Below, one piece after another: positions 17,281 through 26,187 of a DNA stretch of 64,000 nucleotides (positions are counted from its first letter, which is position 1; the number at the start of each line of letters is the position of its first letter). The notes beneath the pieces were generated by a model, which was given only the letters and a program-made list of their open reading frames with translations, searched no databases and was not told where the DNA came from. The stretch is taken from positions 1 through 64,000 of the forward strand of contig CALVEK010000001.1 of the NCBI GenBank assembly GCA_944326555.1. Direction: 5' to 3'. The translations under genes and the position numbers were made by a program. Source of the DNA: Candidatus Gastranaerophilales bacterium. GTDB taxonomy: Bacteria; Cyanobacteriota; Vampirovibrionia; Gastranaerophilales; Gastranaerophilaceae.

Positions 17281-18967
17281 TATTAACCCCTTTAACTTCC
17301 ACATACAATCTTACAGGTTTTTTGTGTAAATCGGAATACGGAAGTACATAAGTTATTCTATTTTCGCCATCTTTAAGATAAGGTGTCAAATCAACCTTTT
17401 CAGTTCTAAACAGAGAGGGAGCCAATTCCAACTTGAGTTCCTGTCCGTTTATAACTATTGTCAATTGCGTAAATTGAAATTTATTTTCTATAACCAAAGA
17501 AGCTGTTTTATATTTTGAATAAAAAGTTTGTACAGCTGTTTCTTTTCCGTTTTGATAAGAAAGTTCTACAGGATATGTGGTTATTGATGTATTTTTAAAG
17601 TAATGCTGAATAATTTCCGCATAAGTATACCCCTCAGAGCACATAGCACCTGCTCCCCATTGGCTCATTCCAACACCGTGGCCAAAACCTCCTCCTGTAG
17701 CAATAACTTTTTTTACGGTTTTTTCTTTAGGGTCCTCACTTTTTACTTCTTTTATTTCAAAAATAACATTTGCAGAGGGTAAACCAATATTATTTTTTTG
17801 GAAAACTCGTCTTATCTGCAATTCCTTTTGGACATTAAAAACACCTTTGTCTGTAATTATGTTAACAGACATCGCTTTACCCGAAACACCGCGTTTTAAG
17901 ACCTTTATATCTTTTAAATGACCAAAATCCTCGGGCTTATTGAGCTTTGGCTTAACAAATCCTGTAGAAGATTGTGTTTTTAGTGTTTTTTTAAGTACGT
18001 CTTCAAGCTCTGACAATGTCCATTCTTTTGTCCATCTAAAATATGGAGAAGCATTATCAAAAGTTTTTGGTGTTGTGGTATAAAACTTTTTGACATCATT
18101 TTCGGTTTTTAATTCCGGAATTTTAGAGTTATCAGGAACACCTTTTAAATAAGACTTTGGCACCCCTGGAAAAAGCCTTGTGCCGTTACCAAAATCGGTA
18201 GAAAAAGCATTTTCATAATTCTCTGTATAACCGCCGGCAGTTGAACTGTACAATGCCAGAATCAATTCACCCTCGCTCATTGCAACAAGGTTTTCTGTCT
18301 CATATACAGCTTTGTCAGACTGAGGTTTTTCTGTATTTGCACCGTAATAAACCTGACAAGCTACAGAATCACATACATCAAAGTTGTGGTAATTTCTTTC
18401 GCGAGGTTTCAAAACATAATTTCTGGCAAGTATTGCCTGAGCTTTTAGAGCTTCTTCTCCAAACCTTACAGGCATTTCATTGGGAACAACACCTCTAAGA
18501 TAAGACTCTAAATCCAATACATTAATAACATTGAACTGATTGTTTTTGGATGGAACTTTGGTAATTTCAAAAGTTCCTCTGTAATAAGCCGGCTTGCCTG
18601 CTCTTTTTAAGTTTGCAACAGTAACAAAACCGTTATCAGACTCAACTACGACAGGGCCTTTGATTTTTGATGCAATCTCTGTACTGTCTTGATAAATTGA
18701 GAATAAATTATCTTTGATAACTATTTTTATATTCTCACCTGCACCAAAATCCGAAATAACGGTATTTGTATTTTTATCATTCAAACGAAAACTGTCAGTC
18801 GCACTTACGGTAATATTATTAAAGTAATATTCTTTGAAATTTGCATTACTGATTCCGACTTTCACCATTTTACCGTTTTGCGCAGGAACGGCTTGCACAG
18901 AATTTTGTACAATTAATACCGTAAAAAACAATAAAAAAATAATTATTTTAATAAAATTTTTATGCAT
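17270..18967 (-). CDS. SpoIID/LytB domain protein (cell-wall amidase enhancer or lytic transglycosylase)
   Basis: This 565-residue exported protein has a signal peptide (about 1-26, ending near VQA). The SpoIID core has YLRGVVPNEMP, EALKAQAILARNYVL, YSSTAGGYTENYENAF and the C-terminal GGGFGHGVGMSQWGAGAM. SpoIID cleaves denuded glycan strands. LytB-type homologues stimulate amidases and are widespread in Cyanobacteria. About 100 C-terminal residues beyond the core form an extra beta-rich domain (LTIVINGQELKLE onward). It is the first gene of the operon with murJ and tsaC. A hairpin lies just upstream of its start. Confidence 0.9.
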   Translation of the reverse strand: MHKNFIKIIIFLLFFTVLIVQNSVQAVPAQNGKMVKVGISNANFKEYYFNNITVSATDSFRLNDKNTNTVISDFGAGENIKIVIKDNLFSIYQDSTEIASKIKGPVVVESDNGFVTVANLKRAGKPAYYRGTFEITKVPSKNNQFNVINVLDLESYLRGVVPNEMPVRFGEEALKAQAILARNYVLKPRERNYHNFDVCDSVACQVYYGANTEKPQSDKAVYETENLVAMSEGELILALYSSTAGGYTENYENAFSTDFGNGTRLFPGVPKSYLKGVPDNSKIPELKTENDVKKFYTTTPKTFDNASPYFRWTKEWTLSELEDVLKKTLKTQSSTGFVKPKLNKPEDFGHLKDIKVLKRGVSGKAMSVNIITDKGVFNVQKELQIRRVFQKNNIGLPSANVIFEIKEVKSEDPKEKTVKKVIATGGGFGHGVGMSQWGAGAMCSEGYTYAEIIQHYFKNTSITTYPVELSYQNGKETAVQTFYSKYKTASLVIENKFQFTQLTIVINGQELKLELAPSLFRTEKVDLTPYLKDGENRITYVLPYSDLHKKPVRLYVEVKGVNNVE

Positions 18968-19421
18968 AAATCTCCCTCAAACAAATTTTATAATAAACAA
19001 GAAAAAAAATCGGCTTTATTCATAAGAAACAAGCCGAGATGGATAGAATTAGTATTACGGAGTTTATAGAGGAGTTTACATGAGCATGAAATCTTAATAA
19101 AAAATTTTTTGCTACTTTTGTCATAGCATGTTAACAAATATTAAGACGAGTTTTTGAAACTAAAATTTTAATAGCAAAATATCTAATCTAGAATCGTAAG
19201 CTACCGAAAACTCACCTTACCTCTCACAAAACAATTCGCAGGATTGTTTTGCTCGGCAGAGTGTCATCTTACTCACTTTTGACGTCATATGAGCGAATCT
19301 TTGATTATGTGCAAAATGTCTTCACGTAGTGAACAATAGAGACTCGCCTAACGCCACACTCGGTCATTGACCTCTGTCATGTGAAGCACGGCTCAAACAA
19401 AGTTTGTGGTATCCTAAAGTA
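18968..19421. other. 454-bp intergenic region with a palindrome-rich, GC-richer island
   Basis: No convincing gene lies here. About 19201-19380 is 43% G+C by my count against 23% for 19081-19200. It carries five short inverted repeats at 19227-19251 (9-bp stem), 19280-19287, 19321-19333, 19362-19372 and 19394-19406. On the minus strand two short ORFs are visible (starting MTEVNDRVW and MTSKVSKMTLC), both under 25 codons. The minus-strand terminator hairpin at 19010-19037 has no annotated gene upstream of it, so a minus-strand RNA is possible. It could equally be a degraded insertion or a dispersed repeat unit. Confidence 0.45.
19010..19037 (-). terminator. Hairpin with T-run upstream of the spoIID-like gene
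   Basis: TCGGCTT (19010-19016) pairs with AAGCCGA (19031-19037) around a 14-nt loop and is followed on the minus strand by eight T residues. No minus-strand gene precedes it, so it would end an unrecognised transcript or read-through from the intergenic island. Confidence 0.6.
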
Positions 19422-20321
19422 ATGAAAAAGTTAATGTTTTTCCTACAATGTACAAGAGCCTACGCACTCCCTATGTCTGTTATGGCATGGTTAATACCTT
19501 TTTCTATGGGTGTTTTAAATAAAGGAAACATCCTATACGGTCTTGTTGCTCTTTTGGGTATTTGTTGTGTCCATTTAGGAGCAAACCTCTTTGACGATGT
19601 GATAGACTACAAAAAATATCTAAAAGATACGGGAAAAAACGGAAAAATTAACCTGAAAAAAGGTAAGTGTAAATATTTTGTAGACGGAAGCATAAGTATT
19701 AAAAAAGCTCTTTTGATTTGCGGTTTCTTGTTCTTAATTGCAATATTAATCGGAGCATTTTTTATAACAATATACAAACTCCCCATTATTATCCTAATGG
19801 CAATTACGGGAATACTTTGTCTTTTGTACCCAAAATCAGGCTATTTTGGACTTAGCGAAATTATCGTAGGTTTGATATACTCACCTTTACTTTTTACAGG
19901 GGTTTATTATGTTATGACCTCAAATATTTCTACAAAACTCGAATGGCTTTCCATCTCTTTTGCTATCGTAACAGTTACTCTTTTGTACACAGACTTTTTC
20001 CTTGACTACAACACAGATAAGATTTCAGGGAAAAAAACCATTCCAGTTATTTGCGGAAACAAGCAAAATGCTTATTACTTTTATTTGTTTTTAATTTTTT
20101 TGATATATTCAAATATTTTTTTAGGAATCCATGCTCACGTATTTTCTCTAAAATATTTGATAATTTTTATCTCAATATTCCCTGCACTAAAAACAGCCTC
20201 GAATTTGCAACACTATGTAGATAAAGAAATAAAAGACGAAAAAGAATTTTTAAAAATAATGAATACTGTACAAAAATACATAGCAATATTTACTTGCCTG
20301 TGTATTTTGAGTTTTTTATAA
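19422..20321 (+). CDS. UbiA-family prenyltransferase
   Basis: This 299-residue membrane protein with about 8-9 hydrophobic helices carries the first Asp-rich UbiA motif as NLFDDVIDYKK and a second acidic motif near YTDFFLDYNTDKISGKKTIP. The latter part matches the DxxxD...GKKT pattern of MenA-like enzymes. Family members attach a polyprenyl chain to an aromatic acceptor (quinones, heme O, others). No quinone gene is adjacent, so the acceptor is unknown. I prefer ATG 19422 to a TTG 18 bp upstream. The ribosome site is weak for both. It converges with the HD-GYP gene 12 bp downstream. Confidence 0.8.
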   Translation: MKKLMFFLQCTRAYALPMSVMAWLIPFSMGVLNKGNILYGLVALLGICCVHLGANLFDDVIDYKKYLKDTGKNGKINLKKGKCKYFVDGSISIKKALLICGFLFLIAILIGAFFITIYKLPIIILMAITGILCLLYPKSGYFGLSEIIVGLIYSPLLFTGVYYVMTSNISTKLEWLSISFAIVTVTLLYTDFFLDYNTDKISGKKTIPVICGNKQNAYYFYLFLIFLIYSNIFLGIHAHVFSLKYLIIFISIFPALKTASNLQHYVDKEIKDEKEFLKIMNTVQKYIAIFTCLCILSFL

Positions 20322-20333
20322 AAAACAAAATAT

Positions 20334-21455
20334 CTAAACGGTTCTGTTAATTTCTTTTAACAGGTAACTGTATTTAGGATAATAAGTTTCAGGGTCTTCT
20401 TTTGCTGCTTTAATTTCGTCAGAGCATTTTATAAAAAGTTCTGCCAAAACAGGGTCAAACTGAGTTCCCGAGCATCTTTTAATTTCTTCTATAGCTGTCT
20501 CATGAGAAAGTGCTTTACGATAAGAGCGGGTAGACGTCATCGCATCATAAGTATCAGCCAAAGCAATTATACGACCCGAAATAGGAATCTCTTCGCCTTT
20601 AAGCCCCATAGGATAGCCAAGTCCGTCCCATCTTTCATGGTGTGCTCTGAGCCAATTTGAAACAACAGTAAGTTTTTTTATACCCATAAGCATCTTTTCT
20701 GCCTGAGCAGGGTGTGATTTCATTACCTCATATTCTTCATCAGTGAGTTTACCCGGTTTACACAATATACTTTGAGGAATCCCTATCTTGCCTATATCAT
20801 GCAACAAACCTGCTGTTTCAATTTCTTCGAGTGTTGTATCATCAAGATTTAAAGCCTTTGCCAAAATCAAAGAATACATAGTAACACGCAACGAATGACC
20901 ATGTGTATAAGGGTCTTTTGCATCCAATGCAGAAGCTATTAACTTTATGGTTTTATAAAAAAGCTCTCTCAAATCTTTTAAGATAACTGTTTTGTTATTT
21001 ACAAGGTCAAATTTTTGTATACCTGTTTCTATCGTTAGCTTTAATTCTTCAGGGTCAAAAGGTTTAACAATATACTGATACAAATGACAATCGTTGATAG
21101 AATCAACAATTGCATCGACATCCAAATGTCCTGTTAAGAGAATTTTAACTATATCCGGATATTCTCCTGCAACCCTCTTTAAAAACTCCGTACCCTCCAT
21201 CTCCGGCATTTTTTGGTCAGAAACAATAAGAGCAATCTCATTACCCTTACCTTCGACAATTTCAAGAGCCTCTTTTCCGTTTGATGCAGTAATTATGTTG
21301 TAATCATGGCGCAAAGTTCTGCGAAGCAGTTGAAGATTATTCACCTCATCATCCACGAGCAGAATTGTATGTTTTTCGTTTTTCGGATTCACTTGAAGTA
21401 TTTCGCCAAGGCTCTCCTCAAAAGAATCTTCTTTTAATAAAGCAAAATTTTCCAT
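20334..21455 (-). CDS. Response regulator with HD-GYP output domain
   Basis: This 373-residue two-domain protein has a receiver domain (about 30-145; acidic pair at 35-36, phospho-acceptor D80 in VSDQKMPEMEG, K131 in IVKPFD). An HD-GYP domain (about 170-350) follows, with HD at 219-220 (GLLHDIGKIGIP) and HHERWDGLGYP at 272-282, so the GYP is intact. HD-GYP proteins hydrolyse cyclic di-GMP to GMP, usually lowering sessile behaviour. No sensor kinase is next to it. A degenerate GGDEF-like protein occurs at 43254-44483. Activity is likely because the metal ligands appear intact. Confidence 0.92.
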   Translation of the reverse strand: MENFALLKEDSFEESLGEILQVNPKNEKHTILLVDDEVNNLQLLRRTLRHDYNIITASNGKEALEIVEGKGNEIALIVSDQKMPEMEGTEFLKRVAGEYPDIVKILLTGHLDVDAIVDSINDCHLYQYIVKPFDPEELKLTIETGIQKFDLVNNKTVILKDLRELFYKTIKLIASALDAKDPYTHGHSLRVTMYSLILAKALNLDDTTLEEIETAGLLHDIGKIGIPQSILCKPGKLTDEEYEVMKSHPAQAEKMLMGIKKLTVVSNWLRAHHERWDGLGYPMGLKGEEIPISGRIIALADTYDAMTSTRSYRKALSHETAIEEIKRCSGTQFDPVLAELFIKCSDEIKAAKEDPETYYPKYSYLLKEINRTV

Positions 21456-21637
21456 ACATACACCATATTACTCTTTTTTCTTCGACTAATTCCAGTCAAA
21501 ACTTTATATTTTTTGAATTAAACTTTACAAAAGTTCAAATTTATTTTAACGTGGATATTATATATTATTTTCCGCATAATGGAAATACACGATTTAACTC
21601 AATTTTTGGACAAAATAAAAACACACGGGTAAAAACA

Positions 21638-22072
21638 ATGCTTATAAAACAATTTGAACAAGGCAGAACTTTTATGGCAAAGCTGAATCAAAATTCTGAT
21701 TTGCTTGAAGAACTGAACAAAATTTGTATAGATGAAAATATAACAGCGGGAACAATAAACCTGATAGGAGCAATTTCAAGCCTAAAATTGGGTTTTTATG
21801 ATCAGGTTACAAAGCAATATATATACACAACATACGCATACGACGAGCCTATGGAAATCGTTTCTTGTACAGGGAATATTTCTCTAAAAGACGGTAAACC
21901 GTTCTGCCACATACACTTAATCGCAGCAGATAAAAAAGGAAAATGCATAGGCGGACACCTTGTTCAAGGTACATCTGTTTTTGCGGGAGAAGTTTGTATT
22001 CAAGAATTGCTTGGAGAAGACCTGAACAGACAACCTGATAAAGAAACCGGTTTGACTCTTTGGACAGAATAA
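21638..22072 (+). CDS. PPC/DUF296 domain protein
   Basis: This 144-residue protein matches the stand-alone PPC (DUF296) domain: FEQGRTFMAKL near the start, EELNKICIDENITAGTINLI, ISLKDGKPFCHIHLIAAD with the metal-binding HxH, and GGHLVQGTSVFAGEVCIQEL. These form trimers. In plants the domain follows AT-hooks, and bacterial single-domain forms have no settled function. I start at ATG 21638. The open frame extends further upstream over the divergent gene without a better start. It precedes the CDF-CorC gene by 103 bp. Confidence 0.87.
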   Translation: MLIKQFEQGRTFMAKLNQNSDLLEELNKICIDENITAGTINLIGAISSLKLGFYDQVTKQYIYTTYAYDEPMEIVSCTGNISLKDGKPFCHIHLIAADKKGKCIGGHLVQGTSVFAGEVCIQELLGEDLNRQPDKETGLTLWTE

Positions 22073-22175
22073 AAATCGTCGACAATAAACACAAAAAACA
22101 TTGCACACAAAGCTGTTTACGGTTATTATATTAACTGGTAGTTAAAATAAATAATAAATCATATAAGGATTTAAG

Positions 22176-24077
22176 ATGTCATCTGACAGTAATAAATTAG
22201 AAACTATTAAAAACGAAGAAAATACAGAAAATAATATCAACGAAGATAACACTGTTAATACAGAAGAATCTTTTCAGGAAAAAGCAGATAATTCAAAATT
22301 TATGGCCGTAATAAAGGCTTTAATCGCTAATTTAGGAATTGCACTTGTTAAATTAATTTGCTTTTTCTTCTCTTCAAGTTCTGCTATGTTAGCAGAAGCA
22401 ATTCACTCCGGTGTTGATTCTTTCAACAGTATTTGCCTTTTAATAGGTATTAAAAGAGGCTCAAAACCCGCAGATACGGCTCATCCTTTCGGATATGGTT
22501 TAGAAGCCAACATTTGGGCAATGTTTGCTTCCATACTTATGCTGGGTGGTACTTTTGTAGCTATATATCACGGTTTTGAAAAACTTATCCACGCAGAAAA
22601 TGTAAGTGATTTGCTTGTACACTACAACGCAATAGCAATAGCATTGTTATGCAGTATATGCTTTGAAGCGTGGGCAGTTGTCAGCGCATCAAAAGCTGTA
22701 TTGCACGAAGTAGGCATTGAAGAAAAAAATCCCGTAAAAGAATTTTTTAGATCCATAAAATACATTGGACACATAAAAAGCCCAACAACAAAATTTGTTT
22801 GGTACGAAGACACTGCAGCCTTTAGCGGTGTAGTTATAGCTTTTGTTTCTCTTACCATGGCAAAATTTGTTATGCCTGAAAAACTTGCATATATTCCCGA
22901 TGCTATTGCATCTATCATAATCGGTATAATCTTGTTTTTCTTAGCTATTTATTTGCTAAAAAACAACGTTAACAGCCTTACGGTACAATCTGCAGAGCCT
23001 GATGTAGAAGAAAAAATAAGAGAAGTTGCTTCTACAATTCACGGTATTACGGGCGTAATTGAACTTAAGACAATAGACTTAGGTTCTTCAGGATTAATCA
23101 TCAATATGACAATAGAAGTTGACCCCGAAACTCAAATGAAAGATGCTGATGATATTGCAGATATGCTCGAAAGGAAAATTAAAAAAGAGATAAGAAATAT
23201 TACTCACATTACAATTGAGCTGCAAGCACACGATGCAGAAGATAACTGGGAAGAAAAATTTTATAAATTAATTAAAGAAGGCGAAAAAATAGAAACCATA
23301 GATAGCCACGAGGCTACAATGCTGCAAAATTTCTTTGGTTTTGCAAATACCGTTGTAAAAGAAATTATGGTTCCAAGAACTGAAATTTTTATGGTCAATG
23401 CTCAAGAGAATATTAATGCTCTTGCTGATTTAATCATAAGTTCAGGTCATACAAGAATCCCTGTATATAGAGATAACGTTGATAATGTTATAGGCGTGAT
23501 AAACGCAAAAGACGTATTAAAAGTAATTAAAAATAACAATATTGACGAAAATTTCTCAATAGAAACACTGGCAAGAGAACTGTTAATTGTTCCGGAAAAC
23601 AAATTCATCTCAGATTTGCTCAGTGATTTTACCTCTTCAAAAAATCAAATTGCAGCCGTAGTTGATGAACACGGCGGAGTTGCAGGTATTGTTACAATCG
23701 AAGACATCATTGAAGAAATTGTCGGCGAAATTTATGACGAATTTGATAAAGTTGAAACCCCTGAAATTGTGAGAATAGATGACAATACACTGAATGTTTC
23801 TTGCAAAATGGACATTGAAGATATTAACGAAAAATATGACCTTGATATACCAAATGAAGATTTTCAAACAATTGGCGGTTATGTTTTCGGTCTTTTGGGC
23901 AGAGAACCTGAGCTTAATGACGTAATAGAAGATAAAAATATTACTTATACAATACTCGAAATTGACGGAAGAAGAATTTCAAGAATAAAAATGTATAGAG
24001 AAACTCCTTTTGTGGATGTTAAAGAACAAGAAAAATTGATAGAAGAAAATTCAAACAATACTGAAGAAAATTCTTGA
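22176..24077 (+). CDS. CDF-family cation transporter fused to a CBS/CorC_HlyC regulatory module
   Basis: This 633-residue protein joins two domains normally found apart. Residues 1-40 are an acidic Asn/Glu-rich tail. Residues about 42-350 are a cation diffusion facilitator: HxxxD (H77, D81) in TM2, HPFGYG (103-108), an E211-D212 pair in TM5 as in SLC30A9-like CDFs, and a cytoplasmic ferredoxin-like domain. Residues about 375-610 are the CorC/HlyC cytosolic half: KEIMVPRTEIF, two CBS motifs (SGHTRIPVYRDNVDNVIGV; VVDEHGGVAGIVTIEDIIEE) and a C-terminal CorC domain (DFQTIGGYVFGLLG). In CorB/CorC/CNNM this half follows a DUF21 membrane domain, which is missing here. A nucleotide-gated metal exporter is plausible (inference). 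The gene is monocistronic, with a good ATG. Confidence 0.9.
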   Translation: MSSDSNKLETIKNEENTENNINEDNTVNTEESFQEKADNSKFMAVIKALIANLGIALVKLICFFFSSSSAMLAEAIHSGVDSFNSICLLIGIKRGSKPADTAHPFGYGLEANIWAMFASILMLGGTFVAIYHGFEKLIHAENVSDLLVHYNAIAIALLCSICFEAWAVVSASKAVLHEVGIEEKNPVKEFFRSIKYIGHIKSPTTKFVWYEDTAAFSGVVIAFVSLTMAKFVMPEKLAYIPDAIASIIIGIILFFLAIYLLKNNVNSLTVQSAEPDVEEKIREVASTIHGITGVIELKTIDLGSSGLIINMTIEVDPETQMKDADDIADMLERKIKKEIRNITHITIELQAHDAEDNWEEKFYKLIKEGEKIETIDSHEATMLQNFFGFANTVVKEIMVPRTEIFMVNAQENINALADLIISSGHTRIPVYRDNVDNVIGVINAKDVLKVIKNNNIDENFSIETLARELLIVPENKFISDLLSDFTSSKNQIAAVVDEHGGVAGIVTIEDIIEEIVGEIYDEFDKVETPEIVRIDDNTLNVSCKMDIEDINEKYDLDIPNEDFQTIGGYVFGLLGREPELNDVIEDKNITYTILEIDGRRISRIKMYRETPFVDVKEQEKLIEENSNNTEENS

Positions 24078-24091
24078 TATAATTTTAAAAA

Positions 24092-24748
24092 TTAATGGAG
24101 ATTGTATTCACTACAGCTTGTTACAAAGATTGTTAAATCTTCTATTTTGCTTTTTCTAAAAGTTTTTATCATTTCAGACATTGTACTTCCTGTAGTTAAA
24201 ATGTCATCTATCAACAACAATTTTTCATCGTGATAGTTTTCTTTTTGACATTTAAATGCGTCCTTAAGATTTTTTTCTCTTTGTTTTTTTGTCAATTTAT
24301 ATTGTGGTTTTGTATCTTTTATTCGAAAAATCAAATCAGAATTTACACTGTAACCCGTCAGTTTAGCAAACTCCTCCGCAACTAGCTGCATGTGGTTATA
24401 TTTTCTTTTAACTTCCCTTTCTTTAAAAAGAGGAACGGGGACAATTACAAAATTTTCTTGCGAAACTGTTAGTTTTTTCCAATAATCGTACATTAATTTT
24501 GCCTGAAAAAAAGCAAGTTCTTTTTGATTATGATATTTAATTCCCCTTATCATTTTTTTCACTTCATCAGCGTACAAACTTGCACAATAAACAGGTACAT
24601 TGTCTAAGGTTTGAAACTTTTTAGGCTGTAAAAAGTTTATTTTTTTATAACACTTAGAACACATGATGGTATTTTCTTTTGATTTTAAACAAAAATAACA
24701 TCTCTTTTTGTATATTAAGTCGAGTAATTGTTTTAAAAAATTAATCAT
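24092..24748 (-). CDS. comFC: ComF family phosphoribosyltransferase-like protein (ComFC)
   Basis: This 218-residue protein has an N-terminal CxxC pair set typical of ComFC (CYFC...CSKC), a central VPVPLFKEREVKRKYNH and the PRPP-loop LLLIDDILTTGSTMSEM. ComF proteins are needed for DNA uptake in transformable bacteria and act with ComFA-like helicases. In many genomes the gene is kept without known competence. It converges with the CDF-CorC gene (14 bp apart) and diverges from rseP (59 bp shared promoter region). Confidence 0.9.
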   Translation of the reverse strand: MINFLKQLLDLIYKKRCYFCLKSKENTIMCSKCYKKINFLQPKKFQTLDNVPVYCASLYADEVKKMIRGIKYHNQKELAFFQAKLMYDYWKKLTVSQENFVIVPVPLFKEREVKRKYNHMQLVAEEFAKLTGYSVNSDLIFRIKDTKPQYKLTKKQREKNLKDAFKCQKENYHDEKLLLIDDILTTGSTMSEMIKTFRKSKIEDLTIFVTSCSEYNLH

Positions 24749-24807
24749 ATAATAATTATAATATGATAAAATAGTCTTACACGTAGCTTTTTGAGAGAGA
24801 AAAATAC

Positions 24808-26178
24808 ATGAATATTATTATAATGCTTTTGCTGATAAGTTTTTTGATACTTGTTCACGAATTGGGACATTTTATGTCGGCAAGATTTCTTGGTATCAAA
24901 GTAGACAAATTCGGTTTTGGCTTACCTTTTGGACCAACATTATTTAAAGGTAAAATCGGTGATACGGAAATTCTTGTACATGCCCTTTTATTAGGCGGAT
25001 ATGTCGCTTTCCCCGATGATGATACGGAATCAAAAGAAGAAAAAAATCCAGAAGATTTGTTCAAAAATAAACCGATATGGAAAAGGGCAATCGTCGTATC
25101 AGCAGGGGTAATTGCCAATGTTATATGTGCAATTCTTCTTGTAATTTTTACGGCATCTGTTTGGCACAAACTGCCTGCAGGCAAATACAACATTACTGTT
25201 GATAAAATCACTGCCCCCAAAAGTGCATCAGTACATTATTCGGGCTTAAAAAAAGGTGATAAAATTTATAAAATTAACGGTTCTGAAATATTCCAACCTT
25301 TTCAAATCAACAAATACGCTACAGAAAGTAAATTGCATGACGGCTTAATTACTCAGGAAATTTACAACGACAGATTAAATGCTTTAAAAGAAAAGAATTC
25401 TCAAATTACTGATATTTACAAAGCTGTTGAAAATGGTAAAAAAATCGTACTTGTTCCGCTAAAAGATGAAAAAGAATTGCACCTTTCAAAAGCAGCTTTA
25501 ATGGGTATGGAAAAAGTAAAATCAGACCCTATTAAGCTGACCAAAGAACAAATTACATTAAGAGACAAAATACAAGGCAAGGAATATTATATTTCGGATG
25601 GAAAATACTCTTTGTCAGATATAGCAAAATCCTTGGCCGATACAAAAAAACCTATGTATTTTACAGTTATAAGAGACGGTAAAGAAATAGAATTAAAGCC
25701 GATATATTCAGACAACAAAGGAATAATCGGTATTCAACAAAATCTTGAAGAAGTTCTTTTACCTGCAAAAACGCCTGTAGAAATATTAAAGGCTTCGTTT
25801 GCTTATACTTGGAGAATCACTGATTACACTATTTTAGGTTTAGAAAAATTGTTCACAGGTCAAATACCTGTTAAAGAATTACATGGTATTGTTGCAATTA
25901 CCAAAGTTGGCGGTGATATGATTCAAAATACAGGTATATTCAACGGATTACTGCTGACAGCAATTATCAGTATAAACCTTGCTATTATGAACCTTTTGCC
26001 TATTCCTGCTTTGGATGGCGGGCATCTTTTATTTTTAATAATAGAAAAAATCAAAGGTAAGCCTCTTGATGAGGAAGTCGTTGCTAAGATTAGTAATTTC
26101 TTCTTTTTACTTTTGATAATATTGATGTTGTTAATAGTATTTAACGATATTTTTGCTTTAATTACCAAAAAAATATAA
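24808..26178 (+). CDS. rseP: Site-2 protease family zinc metalloprotease (RseP-like)
   Basis: This 456-residue inner-membrane protease carries HELGH (H17, E18, H21) in the first transmembrane helix and NLLPIPALDGGHLLF in the last third. These are the zinc ligands of M50/S2P enzymes. A PDZ-like domain (GLKKGDKIYKINGSEI) and a second periplasmic segment lie between. RseP cuts anti-sigma factors and signal-peptide remnants inside the membrane. ATG start with a GAGAGAG box. It is followed after 9 bp by a matrixin-like protease gene, so the pair is probably co-translated. The target regulator is not in the window. Confidence 0.93.
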   Translation: MNIIIMLLLISFLILVHELGHFMSARFLGIKVDKFGFGLPFGPTLFKGKIGDTEILVHALLLGGYVAFPDDDTESKEEKNPEDLFKNKPIWKRAIVVSAGVIANVICAILLVIFTASVWHKLPAGKYNITVDKITAPKSASVHYSGLKKGDKIYKINGSEIFQPFQINKYATESKLHDGLITQEIYNDRLNALKEKNSQITDIYKAVENGKKIVLVPLKDEKELHLSKAALMGMEKVKSDPIKLTKEQITLRDKIQGKEYYISDGKYSLSDIAKSLADTKKPMYFTVIRDGKEIELKPIYSDNKGIIGIQQNLEEVLLPAKTPVEILKASFAYTWRITDYTILGLEKLFTGQIPVKELHGIVAITKVGGDMIQNTGIFNGLLLTAIISINLAIMNLLPIPALDGGHLLFLIIEKIKGKPLDEEVVAKISNFFFLLLIILMLLIVFNDIFALITKKI

Positions 26179-26187
26179 AATCAAAAC

